60,000 nt of DNA. Source: Adiantum capillus-veneris. Its lineage: Eukaryota; Streptophyta; Polypodiopsida; Polypodiales; Pteridaceae. Positions 49,978 to 59,985 of the stretch are shown piece after piece. The notes beneath the pieces are model-generated. The model saw only the letters and a list, made by a program, of their open reading frames with translations. It was not told the DNA's origin and did no database searches. How positions within the stretch are numbered: the stretch's first letter is position 1; the number at the start of each line of letters is the position of its first letter. The DNA lies in the NCBI GenBank assembly GCA_014529385.2, contig CM043961.1, forward strand, positions 10,902,478-10,962,477. Reading direction: 5' to 3'. Made by a program: the position numbers and the translations under genes.

Positions 49978-51567
49978 TGTAACATTTAATGGCCTAAAAT
50001 CTTATGTGTAGCGGAAATTAGCATGAATATAGTGGGCATTTCATTAGAATAGATTCCTAATGAGAATTACAAGAGTGCTTGGGTGGAGAGAGCAACAAAA
50101 AGCATAACACCTAGTTAGATAGCATCGACAATACTTTCAAAAGAGAGAGATATTAAGCTATTGACAACAGTTGAGGACCGGATTTGCATGGAGCCGGTCC
50201 CCCCTCCAAAAGGCTTTGTATTATGGTTTCTCCCGTCAAGAGAGACATTGTACAATACAATTCTTTGTGTTCCTTCAAGACTAGCTAGTGCAATGAAGAT
50301 GGAAGCTTCATACACCAAGCAAAACACTTAATCAAACACAACTTGAATTATCCCCGTTCTCAGACCCAAGACCTCACACACCTTCGAAGATGGTGAGAGC
50401 TAGCAGGGTATGAGAGTAGATTGAGAGGAAAAAGAAGTATCTTACAAGAAAGAAGTACATCTCCTCACATAATCACTCATATTAGCATAGCTTAGCTTAG
50501 TAATTAGCTTGGTAGAGAAGATGAGCATGCATTGAAGCTTGGCTCTTGGTTGGATTTGCATCCACATGCCAAGAGAGTGTTGATGTAGGCTTCTATCTCA
50601 CAAGCTTGGAGTAGGTGATGAGCTCTCCATTAAAGCTTGGGAGGAGATAGAGTATTTTCCCTTCACACATGGTCAAGTGTGAGAGTGTGTGTGTCAATGC
50701 CAAGCAAAAATCAGCCCCCCCTCTCTCTTGGGCGAGCCCTAGCTGCTAAATAAGTCTGGCCTTTGCCTCATTGGACCTCCCCAGGTCAAGCCAATAGGAA
50801 TTAAGCAGCATAAGTGATAGCCTTTAGACATGTGTCCCCCTTTCCCCTTTTGTGAGAGCTTTAGGTAATTAAATAATTAAACTAAACTCTCATTGGACCC
50901 CTTTGCCTCCTGGCCAATAGGAATCAGGCAAGCCATGGGGCTCCTGAATGCTCATTGGACCCCTTGGGAGACTGCCCAATAGTCTTCTAGGAGACTTAAT
51001 TCTCATTGGTTTCTTTTATTAAATGTTTTTAAATTAATTAAACTAGATTTACTCTAGCTTAATTCTCATTGGTCCACTTCAAGGGTCTTCCAATAGGAAT
51101 TGGGCACACCTTGTGGGCATCTGGCCTAGGGAGCTGACATGTGTCCCTCATTCCCTTTGTGTAAAGGGAGCCTGTGTGTGTGTGTGTGGCTTTCTCTCTC
51201 ATCCCCTAGCTTTGGGGCTCGCCCCCTCCCATGTAGGGATGTAGAAAGACTTTTTGGGCACACACTAAGCATCCAATTTTCCCTAGGGTTGACCTTTGGA
51301 CACAACCTTTGAATTTTGGAACCTTAGCATTTTGGAAGTCTTAATGGGCTGAACCTTAGGGTCTTTTTGGCCCATTGTTTCACATGGCTCTTTTGCAGAT
51401 GGCCCCCCCTTTGGATCCCTATTTTCCCTCCTTTGGATCCCTACTGTGGCCGGTCTGCTAACTTAACCAATATTCTAGCTTTTTCTCCCTTGGCACTTCC
51501 CCACATTAAATGATCAGTTTAATATGAGAAAATCATTTAGGAGAATTAGATATTGATTATTATGACA
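49978..51567 (-). repeat. 3' LTR of the chromovirus
   Basis: 1,590 bp, nearly identical to 57297-58886 (offset 7,319). Contains four ATTGG...CCAAT inverted pairs (50770-50795, 50892-50918, 50954-50980, 51068-51094) with 16-17 bp between the boxes and a single ATTGG at 51005, placed where the U3 promoter is expected on the - strand. A TG-rich tract lies near 51173-51188. Confidence 0.95.
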
Positions 51568-51929
51568 TTACCTCTCTCTTGAAATCATAGTCGTCCTCGA
51601 CTATGGTGTAGAGAAGATAAAGCATATGCATGAGTCCTTTTCTTAGCGGGTAGAGGATCCCTATGTTACCCTACGACATCATTCCATAATGGATGACTAG
51701 TCCATTTGGCGCTTGAGAGCCTGAGGCTGCCGCAAGCATGTCTGCACATTAGTCCTATCAGTCTTCCATAGTAGAGTGACAAGCTCTACTTGGTGTTTGG
51801 GAGACGTCGTCTCCGCAAACTTGATCTAAGCATGCATACTACTTCATTTTTGTGCACAAATCAAGAAAAAGAGAGTCTTATAAGACAAAAATTTTTGTTC
51901 ATTTTTTTTTTAACATTTTGTACATTTGC
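51568..51929 (-). other. 3' untranslated region with purine tract of the chromovirus
   Basis: On the - strand the element ends AAGAGAGAGGTAA directly before the LTR, serving as polypurine tract (51568-51582). The rest is about 350 bp of non-coding sequence after the pol stop. Confidence 0.7.
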
Positions 51930-54900
51930 TTACTCTTGGGAAGCATTGTAAGCATTGACAAGGTTTAGGTTATCCTTTAATTGTATGCCTTGCATCCATA
52001 TAGCATCTTCAAAAGGATAATTCTTAAACTTAATAAGATATCGTCGGATAGTCTTACCGCCTCTTAATACCTTGTCTTCATGTCGGAGAATGGACTCGGG
52101 CTGCAGCACCTCCTCGTGGTCCTCGATCTCCGGTGGGTCTTCAATAGTTAGTTCTTGAGGTGGCTCTCCTTTGTAAGGCTTTAAGAGGCTTACATGAAAA
52201 GCATTGTGTATGAGCCAATGATTGGGCAACTTAAGTTGATAGGCCATCTCATTGATTGGCCTAAGAATCTGGAAGGGACCATAATACCTTTTTGCTAGTT
52301 TAGCATAGTACTTTTGGTGGCCCGTAGGATTCTTGCCCGTCGTGTGCCTTAATCGAGCCTTGGGAAACTTTAACAAGACCCAATCGTTTTCTTTAAAGGC
52401 TTGGGCTCTTCTGTGCTTGTCAGCAGCAGCCTTTTGCCTTTGCTGTGAGATAGAGATAGCATCCTTAATCTTTTGGAAAGATTCTTGTAGGTCTCGGCTA
52501 TACTCATCTGCAGCGAAGATCTTCCCATGTACCTTAAGTAGCAAGGGACTTTTTGATCTTCCCTCAATTACCTCGAAAGGTGCTTTTCCTGTAGAAGTAT
52601 GTACAGTGTTATTGTAAGCATACTCTACTAAAGGTAAGTACTTCTCCCATTGGGATCTTTGATCTACTTCCGTTACATAGGCTTTTAGTAGATCAAGAAT
52701 GGTTAGGTTAGCTATTTCACTTTGGCCATCAGTTTGTGGATGATAGGCCGAAGAGAAGTTTAGCCTTGTTCCTAAATTCTCAAAGAGACCCTTCCAGAAA
52801 TTACTGGTCATTCTAGGATCTCTATCCGACACTATGGACATTGGCAAGCCATGGTACTTGAAAATTTGTGAAATGAAGAGGGTTGCCATTTGATGGGCTT
52901 TGATAGTCTTTTTGACAGGTATAAAATGAGCTTGTTTACTGAACCTGTCTACTATCGTCCATATTCCCGTATTCCCATGGATAGACTTAGGCAATCCAAA
53001 GATAAAATCCATGGATATGCTCTCCCACGGTGAATTAGGGATTGGCAAGGGTTGAAGCAATCCAAGTTGCTTCCCTCTATCAAATTTTGTCTTTTGACAT
53101 ACCACACATTTGGAAACATACTCGTGTATGTTCACTTTCATGGTAGGCCAATAGAAATATGTTTCAATTCCCTTTAGGGTAGACTGAATCCCTCTATGCC
53201 CCGCATATGGGGGAGCATGAGATTCATACATTACTTTCTCACGTAGTGAGTTAGTAACGCATAGTCTATTGCCATAGAGAAGATAACCATCTTGTAAAGT
53301 AAATGGTTCTTCTTTCTTCCCTAATGCAAGGGCTGAAATCACATCTCTAAAATCGGGATCAATAGCATACTCATCTATCATTGAAGATAGATCGTTGTGA
53401 GTTGCTATGGAAACCGCATTCACTCTCGGTCGTCTTGAGAGTGCATCGGCTACTTGATTATGCTTGCCAGCAATGTGAGCAATATGAAAATGAAATTGCG
53501 AAAGGAAATTTGCCCACCTCATTTGTTTGTCGGAGAGCTTGGTCTGCGTCATGAAGTACTTAAGACTTTGGTGATCCGTTCGCAGAATGAAAGGAGTCCC
53601 CAATAAATAGTGCTTCCATGAGTCTAAGGCATGTAGAACTGCAAGGAGTTCTTTTTCGTATATGCCTAGAGCTTGCTCAACAGAGTCGAGCCTTCGACTC
53701 TCATAGCCTATGGCGTGCCCTTCTTGGAGCAAAACAGCCCCAAGGCAATCACCACAAGCATCACATTGGACCTCAAATGGTTTTGAGAGATCCGGTAGTG
53801 TAAGCACAGGTTGAGAGATAAGCTTTTCTTTAAGCTTTTCGAAAGCATTGTTCTCCTTAGCAGACCACGTATACCTAACATTTTTCTTTGTTAGGTCATG
53901 TAATGGTCCCGCAATTTGTGAGAACTTTTCTATGAAGCGTCTATAGTATGCACACATACCTATAAAGCTTCTTAGTTCATGAAGATTCCTTGGTTTAGGC
54001 CATCCTTTTATTACCTCTAACTTGGATGGATCCATTTGGATTCCATCTTGAGAGATAATGTGACCTAAATATTGAATCTCTTGCAAGAAAAATTCACTTT
54101 TCTTTCGATTAACATAAAGTTTACTCTCTCTTAAAACTTGAAATATTACCTGGAGGTGTTGCTTGTGTTCCTCCAATGAATTAGAGTAGATGATAATATC
54201 ATCAAAGAACACTCCAGTGAAGGTTCGATGAGGCCTGAACAGCTTCTCCATCAAGCGGTTGAATGTGGCTGGTGCATTAGTCAAGCCAAAAGGCATGACA
54301 ATGTATTCGTAAAGACCAAATGTAGTACGAAATGCGGTCTTTACAATGTCTTGATCAACTATCCTTATTTGATGATAGCCACTTTTTAGGTCAATCCTAC
54401 TGAAGTAGGTCGATCCTTGTAGCTTATCAAATAGGTCTTCTACCCGTGGAACGGGAAACCTATTCTTGATAGTGATCCTATTTAGTGCTCTATAGTCGAC
54501 ACACATACGATATGTGCCGTCTTTCTTTTGCACTAATAGCACAGGTGAGCAAAATGGAGATGAGCTAGGCCTAACCATGCCCTTCTCAATTAACTCATGC
54601 ACTTGCCGCATAATCTCCTCTTGTTGAGCTTGAGAAACTCTATAAGGAGGTTTGTTAGGCGGTGAACTTCCTGGAAGAAGTTCAATTGCATGGTCGTCAT
54701 TACCTCGTTTAGGAGGTAGCTCACAAGGGATGTCGTCAATAAAGACATCTTGAAACCCCTTGAGAAAATTGGATAACTCTAATTCCTTTTGGTTGCTTTT
54801 ATTTTCTTTTGCTAAAGCATTAGGTTCATTTTGAGAATCTTTAACAAAAATCATGTACACGGAAATAGAGCTCTTTATTGGCTTGTTGAAAGCTGGTGTA

Positions 54901-56192
54901 TGTACAATGGGGATGGTGTTACCCATCTCCTTAGCATCTATATACATGTCCTTTTCCCTGAACTTAAAGGAGATTCTCCTTTCAGGAAATTTAACATGGG
55001 CAGCCAGGCGGTCAAACCATGGTGCCCCTAGGATTACATCCTCATGCTTGAGAGGAGAGATAAAGAAGTCCTCTTTGTCCACATAGCCTTGGACATGAAG
55101 CCTCAATTTCCCGATTAAGGGAGTGACTGAAGCTTCTTGCCCCTTGAAGGCACTGTCTACGGGTAGGATATCTCCCATCTCGTAGGATTGTATGCCTAGC
55201 TTGGTGGCTAACTCCATAGATATGAAATTGTGAGTAGAACCAGGGTCAAAGAGAATAAAAGCATCATGTTCTCTTAACTTTCCCCAAGCATGGCATAGAG
55301 GAGATCCTTTGTGGTGAGTTTGGTGAATCTCCTCCTCTTGGATTTCAACCAAAGAAGCTCTAGGAGGATCTTGGCGGTTGTTCTTTTGGGGACAAGCGCG
55401 GTACGCATGCCCTTGTTCGCCGCACTTGAAACACCGGTTATCTTTACGATAACGCTCAAGCTCTTCAGGAGAGAGTTTATTCTTTCCTTTGTAAACTCCC
55501 TTCTCTTTAGCTTTGTTGGAATTGCCCTTAGGAGACTTTTGGACATTGTCCTTCCCCTTAGGCTCATTGGAACCCTTGTTTTCCGGGGGCTTATTATTTC
55601 TTTTACCCCCCGTTTGGAAATTGATTCGCGAGGCCACCATAGTATGGTGTATTACCGCCGATATGGTACGTGGCCTTTGGGAGTTGACATACTCCGCCAT
55701 TTCTTCGGTTAAGCCCGCACAAAATTGTTGCTTTTGCTCTCCAAAATCCAACTTTTTGAAGACAGTGGCCTTGAGTTGTAGGTCCCAAAACTTGTCTACA
55801 TATTTGTGGATGGATTCATTGGGAGAGAGCTTTAAGCTTCGCCATTCGGTGAGTACTTTGTCTTTGGCATCGGTGGCCAAAAATTGCTTCATAATGGAAG
55901 CTCTTAAAGCCTTCCATGTTCGTGGAGCTTCACCGTTGGCTTGTAGGCTAGACCACCATTGTCTGGCGGACTTTTGAAAGTGCATAGCTACATGGCGTAG
56001 CTTAGAGGACTCCGTGAAGCCCTCATCTCCAAACGCCGCATCGAATTGCTGGATAAAGGCCAAAACTTTGTCTGTAGCACCGAAGGTGCCATCATAGGTA
56101 AGGAAAGAGATGCTCTTCCCTCCCTCTTTGAATTTCTTCAGCTTGGACGACCTCTTCCATGCGGCATAGGATTTCCTATGGCCTCTTCTTTT
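51930..56192 (-). CDS. Chromovirus Gag-Pol (capsid, knuckle, protease, RT, RNase H, integrase, chromodomain)
   Basis: Open from just after a TAA (56195-56193) to 51930, 1,420 codons. Domains, numbered from 56063 (approximate): Gag capsid 1-150; zinc knuckle CFKCGEQGHAYRAC about 211; protease FDPGSTHNFIS about 272 (Pro at the usual Ser/Thr of D-S/T-G); RT 500-625 with SRIDLKSGYHQIRI and FFDDI; RNase H 764-875 (CDACGDCLGAVLLQ to ADALSRR); integrase H-H-C-C 949-990 and D, D, 35 residues, E core 1018-1114; C-terminal chromodomain-like segment 1324-1377 (ESILRHEDKVLRGGK, YLIKFKNYPFEDAIW). The chromodomain and SGYHQ mark the chromovirus lineage. The first in-frame Met (HVAMHF) lies inside the Gag domain, so translation probably depends on the upstream ORF. 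Confidence 0.95.
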   Translation of the reverse strand, partial: KRRGHRKSYAAWKRSSKLKKFKEGGKSISFLTYDGTFGATDKVLAFIQQFDAAFGDEGFTESSKLRHVAMHFQKSARQWWSSLQANGEAPRTWKALRASIMKQFLATDAKDKVLTEWRSLKLSPNESIHKYVDKFWDLQLKATVFKKLDFGEQKQQFCAGLTEEMAEYVNSQRPRTISAVIHHTMVASRINFQTGGKRNNKPPENKGSNEPKGKDNVQKSPKGNSNKAKEKGVYKGKNKLSPEELERYRKDNRCFKCGEQGHAYRACPQKNNRQDPPRASLVEIQEEEIHQTHHKGSPLCHAWGKLREHDAFILFDPGSTHNFISMELATKLGIQSYEMGDILPVDSAFKGQEASVTPLIGKLRLHVQGYVDKEDFFISPLKHEDVILGAPWFDRLAAHVKFPERRISFKFREKDMYIDAKEMGNTIPIVHTPAFNKPIKSSISVYMIFVKDSQNEPNALAKENKSNQKELELSNFLKGFQDVFIDDIPCELPPKRGNDDHAIELLPGSSPPNKPPYRVSQAQQEEIMRQVHELIEKGMVRPSSSPFCSPVLLVQKKDGTYRMCVDYRALNRITIKNRFPVPRVEDLFDKLQGSTYFSRIDLKSGYHQIRIVDQDIVKTAFRTTFGLYEYIVMPFGLTNAPATFNRLMEKLFRPHRTFTGVFFDDIIIYSNSLEEHKQHLQVIFQVLRESKLYVNRKKSEFFLQEIQYLGHIISQDGIQMDPSKLEVIKGWPKPRNLHELRSFIGMCAYYRRFIEKFSQIAGPLHDLTKKNVRYTWSAKENNAFEKLKEKLISQPVLTLPDLSKPFEVQCDACGDCLGAVLLQEGHAIGYESRRLDSVEQALGIYEKELLAVLHALDSWKHYLLGTPFILRTDHQSLKYFMTQTKLSDKQMRWANFLSQFHFHIAHIAGKHNQVADALSRRPRVNAVSIATHNDLSSMIDEYAIDPDFRDVISALALGKKEEPFTLQDGYLLYGNRLCVTNSLREKVMYESHAPPYAGHRGIQSTLKGIETYFYWPTMKVNIHEYVSKCVVCQKTKFDRGKQLGLLQPLPIPNSPWESISMDFIFGLPKSIHGNTGIWTIVDRFSKQAHFIPVKKTIKAHQMATLFISQIFKYHGLPMSIVSDRDPRMTSNFWKGLFENLGTRLNFSSAYHPQTDGQSEIANLTILDLLKAYVTEVDQRSQWEKYLPLVEYAYNNTVHTSTGKAPFEVIEGRSKSPLLLKVHGKIFAADEYSRDLQESFQKIKDAISISQQRQKAAADKHRRAQAFKENDWVLLKFPKARLRHTTGKNPTGHQKYYAKLAKRYYGPFQILRPINEMAYQLKLPNHWLIHNAFHVSLLKPYKGEPPQELTIEDPPEIEDHEEVLQPESILRHEDKVLRGGKTIRRYLIKFKNYPFEDAIWMQGIQLKDNLNLVNAYNASQE

Positions 56193-56879
56193 TTATGGTT
56201 CAAAAGTTGCACCATCACTTTCTTCAGAAGATGAAGAATTTGAAGAAGGTGGAGAAGAGGGTGACCTCTTTCTCGCCTTTTTCTTGTCTTGATCTTTGTC
56301 GTCTTCACGATAGCTTTCATAAGAGGAAGAGGATGAAGAAGATGGAGAAGAGGATGTCCTCTTTCTCACCTTTTTCTTCTCTTGCTTTTTATCATCCCTC
56401 TTTGAATTATGGCGTGGAGAAGAGTGTGATGGTCTTCTCCGCTTTGGTGGTGATGGAGAGCGTTTAGCCCGCCGTCTTCGTGGAGCCATCTCCGCCGAGG
56501 TGGCGGGAGACTCGCTTCTTTCTCGTTCCTTCGGTGGAGGCTCTAGAGTTCTCCTTTGGGAAGGAGATGCATCATCCAGAAGTAAGTTCTTGAGCCCTTC
56601 ATATGGATTCTCTTCTTCTTCCCGAATCGGAGAGAGACCTCTTTTGGTAGTCTCACAAGGAGGCTTCCTAGGTGTTCTCTCGTCATGGTGATGAGCTTGG
56701 AGAATCCCGTGAGCACGGAGCTGCCGTTGCACTTCACTTTGGAGAGATGGATTGCCCATGGCTTGTTGAAGCCTAGAAACAAGATAGTTAACAAGCATTG
56801 AAGCATCATTAGTAGCTTGCTCATGAGCAAAATCAAAGTTATCAACATTAATTTCACTCTCTTTACTATTGTCAGCCAT
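56193..56879 (-). CDS. Gag N-terminal ORF with SR-rich region
   Basis: Starts MADNSKESEINVDNFDFAHE at 56879, 228 residues. Residues 25-75 are helical and hydrophobic. The last 130 are Arg/Ser/Lys-rich with two copies of a D-D-K-x-x-x-K-K-K-x-R-K-R unit, each followed by a serine run, as in splicing-factor-like RS domains. It is in the same frame as the downstream gag-pol and separated from it only by TAA (56195-56193), so it is probably the true N-terminus of Gag, joined by stop readthrough or split by a recent nonsense mutation. Confidence 0.8.
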   Translation of the reverse strand: MADNSKESEINVDNFDFAHEQATNDASMLVNYLVSRLQQAMGNPSLQSEVQRQLRAHGILQAHHHDERTPRKPPCETTKRGLSPIREEEENPYEGLKNLLLDDASPSQRRTLEPPPKERERSESPATSAEMAPRRRRAKRSPSPPKRRRPSHSSPRHNSKRDDKKQEKKKVRKRTSSSPSSSSSSSYESYREDDKDQDKKKARKRSPSSPPSSNSSSSEESDGATFEP

Positions 56880-57280
56880 TCTAACAACTTTTAGGTGTAA
56901 ACTTTTTAGGTGTACTTTGGCACTTCAAGCCCTAGTTGCTACTCCTCTTTACCCCTTTAGAAAAAGCACTCAAGCTACTGTACCCGCGGCTCGAATACCA
57001 TTAATTGCAAGGAATAGAAGAGAGGGTCTTTCGACACCAAGACAGCACCGGCTCCTGTCAAGCTTCTAATAGCTCAATAGTGGTTAAGCCGTAGGCAAGC
57101 CCCGTAGGACTCCACTATTAAGACCATAGCTCTCGACGGTGATGCCCCGTTAACTGCACAAAGGCAGGCGCACTGCAAGGCTGAAAAATCCCTATTCTAC
57201 TTACTCACAGGCAATTAATAATACCAACCATTTGTAGCTAGCTTGAGGACCTCCCTTCTTGAGCAAGAAAAGAGAAACCT
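56880..57280 (-). other. 5' leader of the chromovirus
   Basis: About 400 bp between the primer-binding site and the gag start; no convincing ORF. Contains the packaging/leader region by position only. Confidence 0.6.
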
Positions 57281-57283
57281 TGA

Positions 57284-57295
57284 GCTCTGATACCA
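57284..57295 (-). promoter_or_regulatory. Primer-binding site for initiator tRNA-Met
   Basis: On the - strand TGGTATCAGAGC begins one base after the LTR end (57297). This is the standard plant tRNA-iMet primer site. Confidence 0.95.
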
Positions 57296-57296
57296 A

Positions 57297-58886
57297 TGTA
57301 ACATTTAATGGCCTAAAATCTTATGTGTAGCGGAAATTAGCATGAATATAGTGGGCATTTCATTAGAATAGATTCCTAATGAGAATTACAAGAGTGCTTG
57401 GGTGGAGAGAGCAACAAAAAGCATAACACCTAGTTAGATAGCATCGACAATACTTTCAAAAGAGAGAGATATTAAGCTATTGACAACAGTTGAGGACCGG
57501 ATTTGCATGGAGCCGGTCCCCCCTCCAAAAGGCTTTGTATTATGGTTTCTCCCGTCAAGAGAGACATTGTACAATACAATTCTTTGTGTTCCTTCAAGAC
57601 TAGCTAGTGCAATGAAGATGGAAGCTTCATACACCAAGCAAAACACTTAATCAAACACAACTTGAATTATCCCCGTTCTCAGACCCAAGAACTCACACAC
57701 CTTCGAAGATGGTGAGAGCTAGCAGGGTATGAGAGTAGATTGAGAGGAAAAAGAAGTATCTTACGAGAAAGAAGTACATCTCCTCACATAATCACTCATA
57801 TTAGCATAGCTTAGCTTAGTAATTAGCTTGGTAGAGAAGATGAGCATGCATTGAAGCTTGGCTCTTGGTTGGATTTGCATCCACATGCCAAGAGAGTGTT
57901 GATGTAGGCTTCTATCTCACAAGCTTGGAGTAGGTGATGAGCTCTCCATTAAAGCTTGGGAGGAGATAGAGTATTTTCCCTTCACACATGGTCAAGTGTG
58001 AGAGTGTGTGTGTCAATGCCAAGCAAAAATCAGCCCCCCCTCTCTCTTGGGCGAGCCCTAGCTGCTAAATAAGTCTGGCCTTTGCCTCATTGGACCTCCC
58101 CAGGTCAAGCCAATAGGAATTAAGCAGCATAAGTGATAGCCTTTAGACATGTGTCCCCCTTTCCCCTTTTGTGAGAGCTTTAGGTAATTAAATAATTAAA
58201 CTAAACTCTCATTGGACCCCTTTGCCTCCTGGCCAATAGGAATCAGGCAAGCCATGGGGCTCCTGAATGCTCATTGGACCCCTTGGGAGACTGCCCAATA
58301 GTCTTCTAGGAGACTTAATTCTCATTGGTTTCTTTTATTAAATGTTTTTAAATTAATTAAACTAGATTTACTCTAGCTTAATTCTCATTGGTCCACTTCA
58401 AGGGTCTTCCAATAGGAATTGGGCACACCTTGTGGGCATCTGGCCTAGGGAGCTGACATGTGTCCCTCATTCCCTTTGTGTAAAGGGAGCCTGTGTGTGT
58501 GTGTGTGGCTTTCTCTCTCATCCCCTAGCTTTGGGGCTCGCCCCCTCCCATGTAGGGATGTAGAAAGACTTTTTGGGCACACACTAAGCATCCAATTTTC
58601 CCTAGGGTTGACCTTTGGACACAACCTTTGAATTTTGGAACCTTAGCATTTTGGAAGTCTTAATGGGCTGAACCTTAGGGTCTTTTTGGCCCATTGTTTC
58701 ACATGGCTCTTTTGCAGATGGCCCCCCCTTTGGATCCCTATTTTCCCTCCTTTGGATCCCTACTGTGGCCGGTCTGCTAACTTAACCAATATTCTAGCTT
58801 TTTCTCCCTTGGCACTTCCCCACATTAAATGATCAGTTTAATATGAGAAAATCATTTAGGAGAATTAGATATTGATTATTATGACA
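57297..58886 (-). repeat. 5' LTR of the chromovirus
   Basis: 1,590 bp, TG...CA, carrying the same four inverted CCAAT pairs as the other LTR (at +7,319: 58089-58114, 58211-58237, 58273-58299, 58387-58413). It supplies the promoter of the element, transcribed on the - strand. Confidence 0.95.
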
Positions 58887-58891
58887 TCTGT
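58887..58891 (+). repeat. Target-site duplication TCTGT, right
   Basis: Pairs with 49973-49977. Confidence 0.9.
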
Positions 58892-59985
58892 TGTGCTGTT
58901 AAGGCTCATAAGCTTGACCATTTTATCAAAATGGGCCCAAACTTGCTTGCGCTTGTTTGCAAGCTCGCCATTTGAATCATTGTCAGTAGTAGCTTTGCAT
59001 AACTCCTTCCAAAGCTCCCAAAGGTTACCTACCTGCTGGTTGGAGCTGCTTTGAGCATCATATCAACTTGGCTTTCCTTGGGAAACTTTCTTCAAAAAGT
59101 GTCTAGCTTTTTGTCCACTCATTGACACTTGTTGAGCAATTTCATGGGCCTCCCGTGTGTTCTTTGTAGCAACTATAGACACATTTCCACCGTGACAGCC
59201 AATGGAATTCAAGAGTACCTCCACTCTTTCGATCGCTTCCTGGGACTTTTCCAACGGTTTCATTGTGAAAGCATAGTCAATGTGGAGCTTCAATAGCCTA
59301 TCAAAAATATGCATGAATGCGTGTAATGTACAAAAATGTACATTCGATAGAGGAAATCGAAAGATTGGATTCCAAGTGTGGTCCTTTTGATCACAGTCTG
59401 GGGCATTGAGCATGGGACATCTCAGAATAGACGCTTCCCATTCTCTACCTTCATCTCCGACATCATGACAATCTAACCCTTGTTCTCCATGCCCTTGCCA
59501 TGGAAGCATGTAACTGGCCTTTGCAGTGCTCTTATGTGATTTTTGTCCATTAGGTTTGTACCCTCGAGTGCAAAATGGACAAGGCATGAGAGAAGAAGCC
59601 CCTTGTTTGCAGTCAAGCAAACACTTTATGGTCTTCAAATCCCCACCTAAGTGCCACTCCACATCATAACTACCAAAGCCCTCAATCTCCAACTTCTGAC
59701 CTGTAATTTGGGAGTGTATTACTTCTGTGATCCATGGAGTTCTCTCAAAAATCCACGAAAGTACTCCATTGGTCTCTTTGGGCACCTCAATAGCACCCAA
59801 CCACCAAATGTCTTTCTTTGATTGCACGCTAAAAGATAGGGTGAGATATGGCTCGACTGAATCCCTTCGCTTGGTTTGCAGAAGGGCCTCGTTCATTAGA
59901 GTGACACTTAGCCTCTCTAACCTTCGGCCTTTCACTATTTGACACTCATCGAGTTTCAGCACAAAAGCGACTTTTGTGCCAAGCA
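58892..59985 (-). pseudogene. Transposase-like gene, central exon, disrupted
   Basis: The exon follows an acceptor TTATTTTGTAG at the window edge (59986-60000). It reads LGTKVAFVLKLDECQIVKGR, WWLGAIEVPKETNGVLSWIF, DVEWHLGGDLKTIKCLLDCK and then MPCPFCTRGYKP (C-x2-C). The W-H-L-G-G-D-x-K plus C-x2-C text resembles uncharacterised DDE-transposase-like proteins reported from cnidarians and other eukaryotes; this is from memory, not a search. A TGA at 59065-59063 is in frame, yet the same frame then continues open (SSSNQQVGNLWELWKELCKA) to the insertion point at 58892. So the gene carries two lesions: this stop and the chromovirus insertion. The N-terminal exons lie beyond the window. Confidence 0.55.

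Larger units (their letters stand above)
49978..58886 (-). mobile_element. Complete chromovirus (Ty3/gypsy) LTR retrotransposon, 8,909 bp
   Basis: Bounded by two 1,590-bp LTRs with TG...CA ends and a 5-bp target duplication. Order in transcription direction (- strand): 5' LTR, tRNA-iMet PBS, gag N-terminal ORF, gag-pol with chromodomain, purine-rich tract, 3' LTR. The only LTR differences I found are c/a at 50372/57691 and a/g at 50446/57765, so the insertion is very recent. It sits in an exon of a transposase-like gene. Confidence 0.95.

Noticed and set aside
50115-50327. 70-codon - strand frame repeated at 57434-57646
   Set aside because: Both lie at the same position inside the two LTRs; duplication is due to the LTRs, not to a gene pair.
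53618-53803. Short + strand frames inside 51930-56879
   Set aside because: Shadows of the - strand gag-pol.
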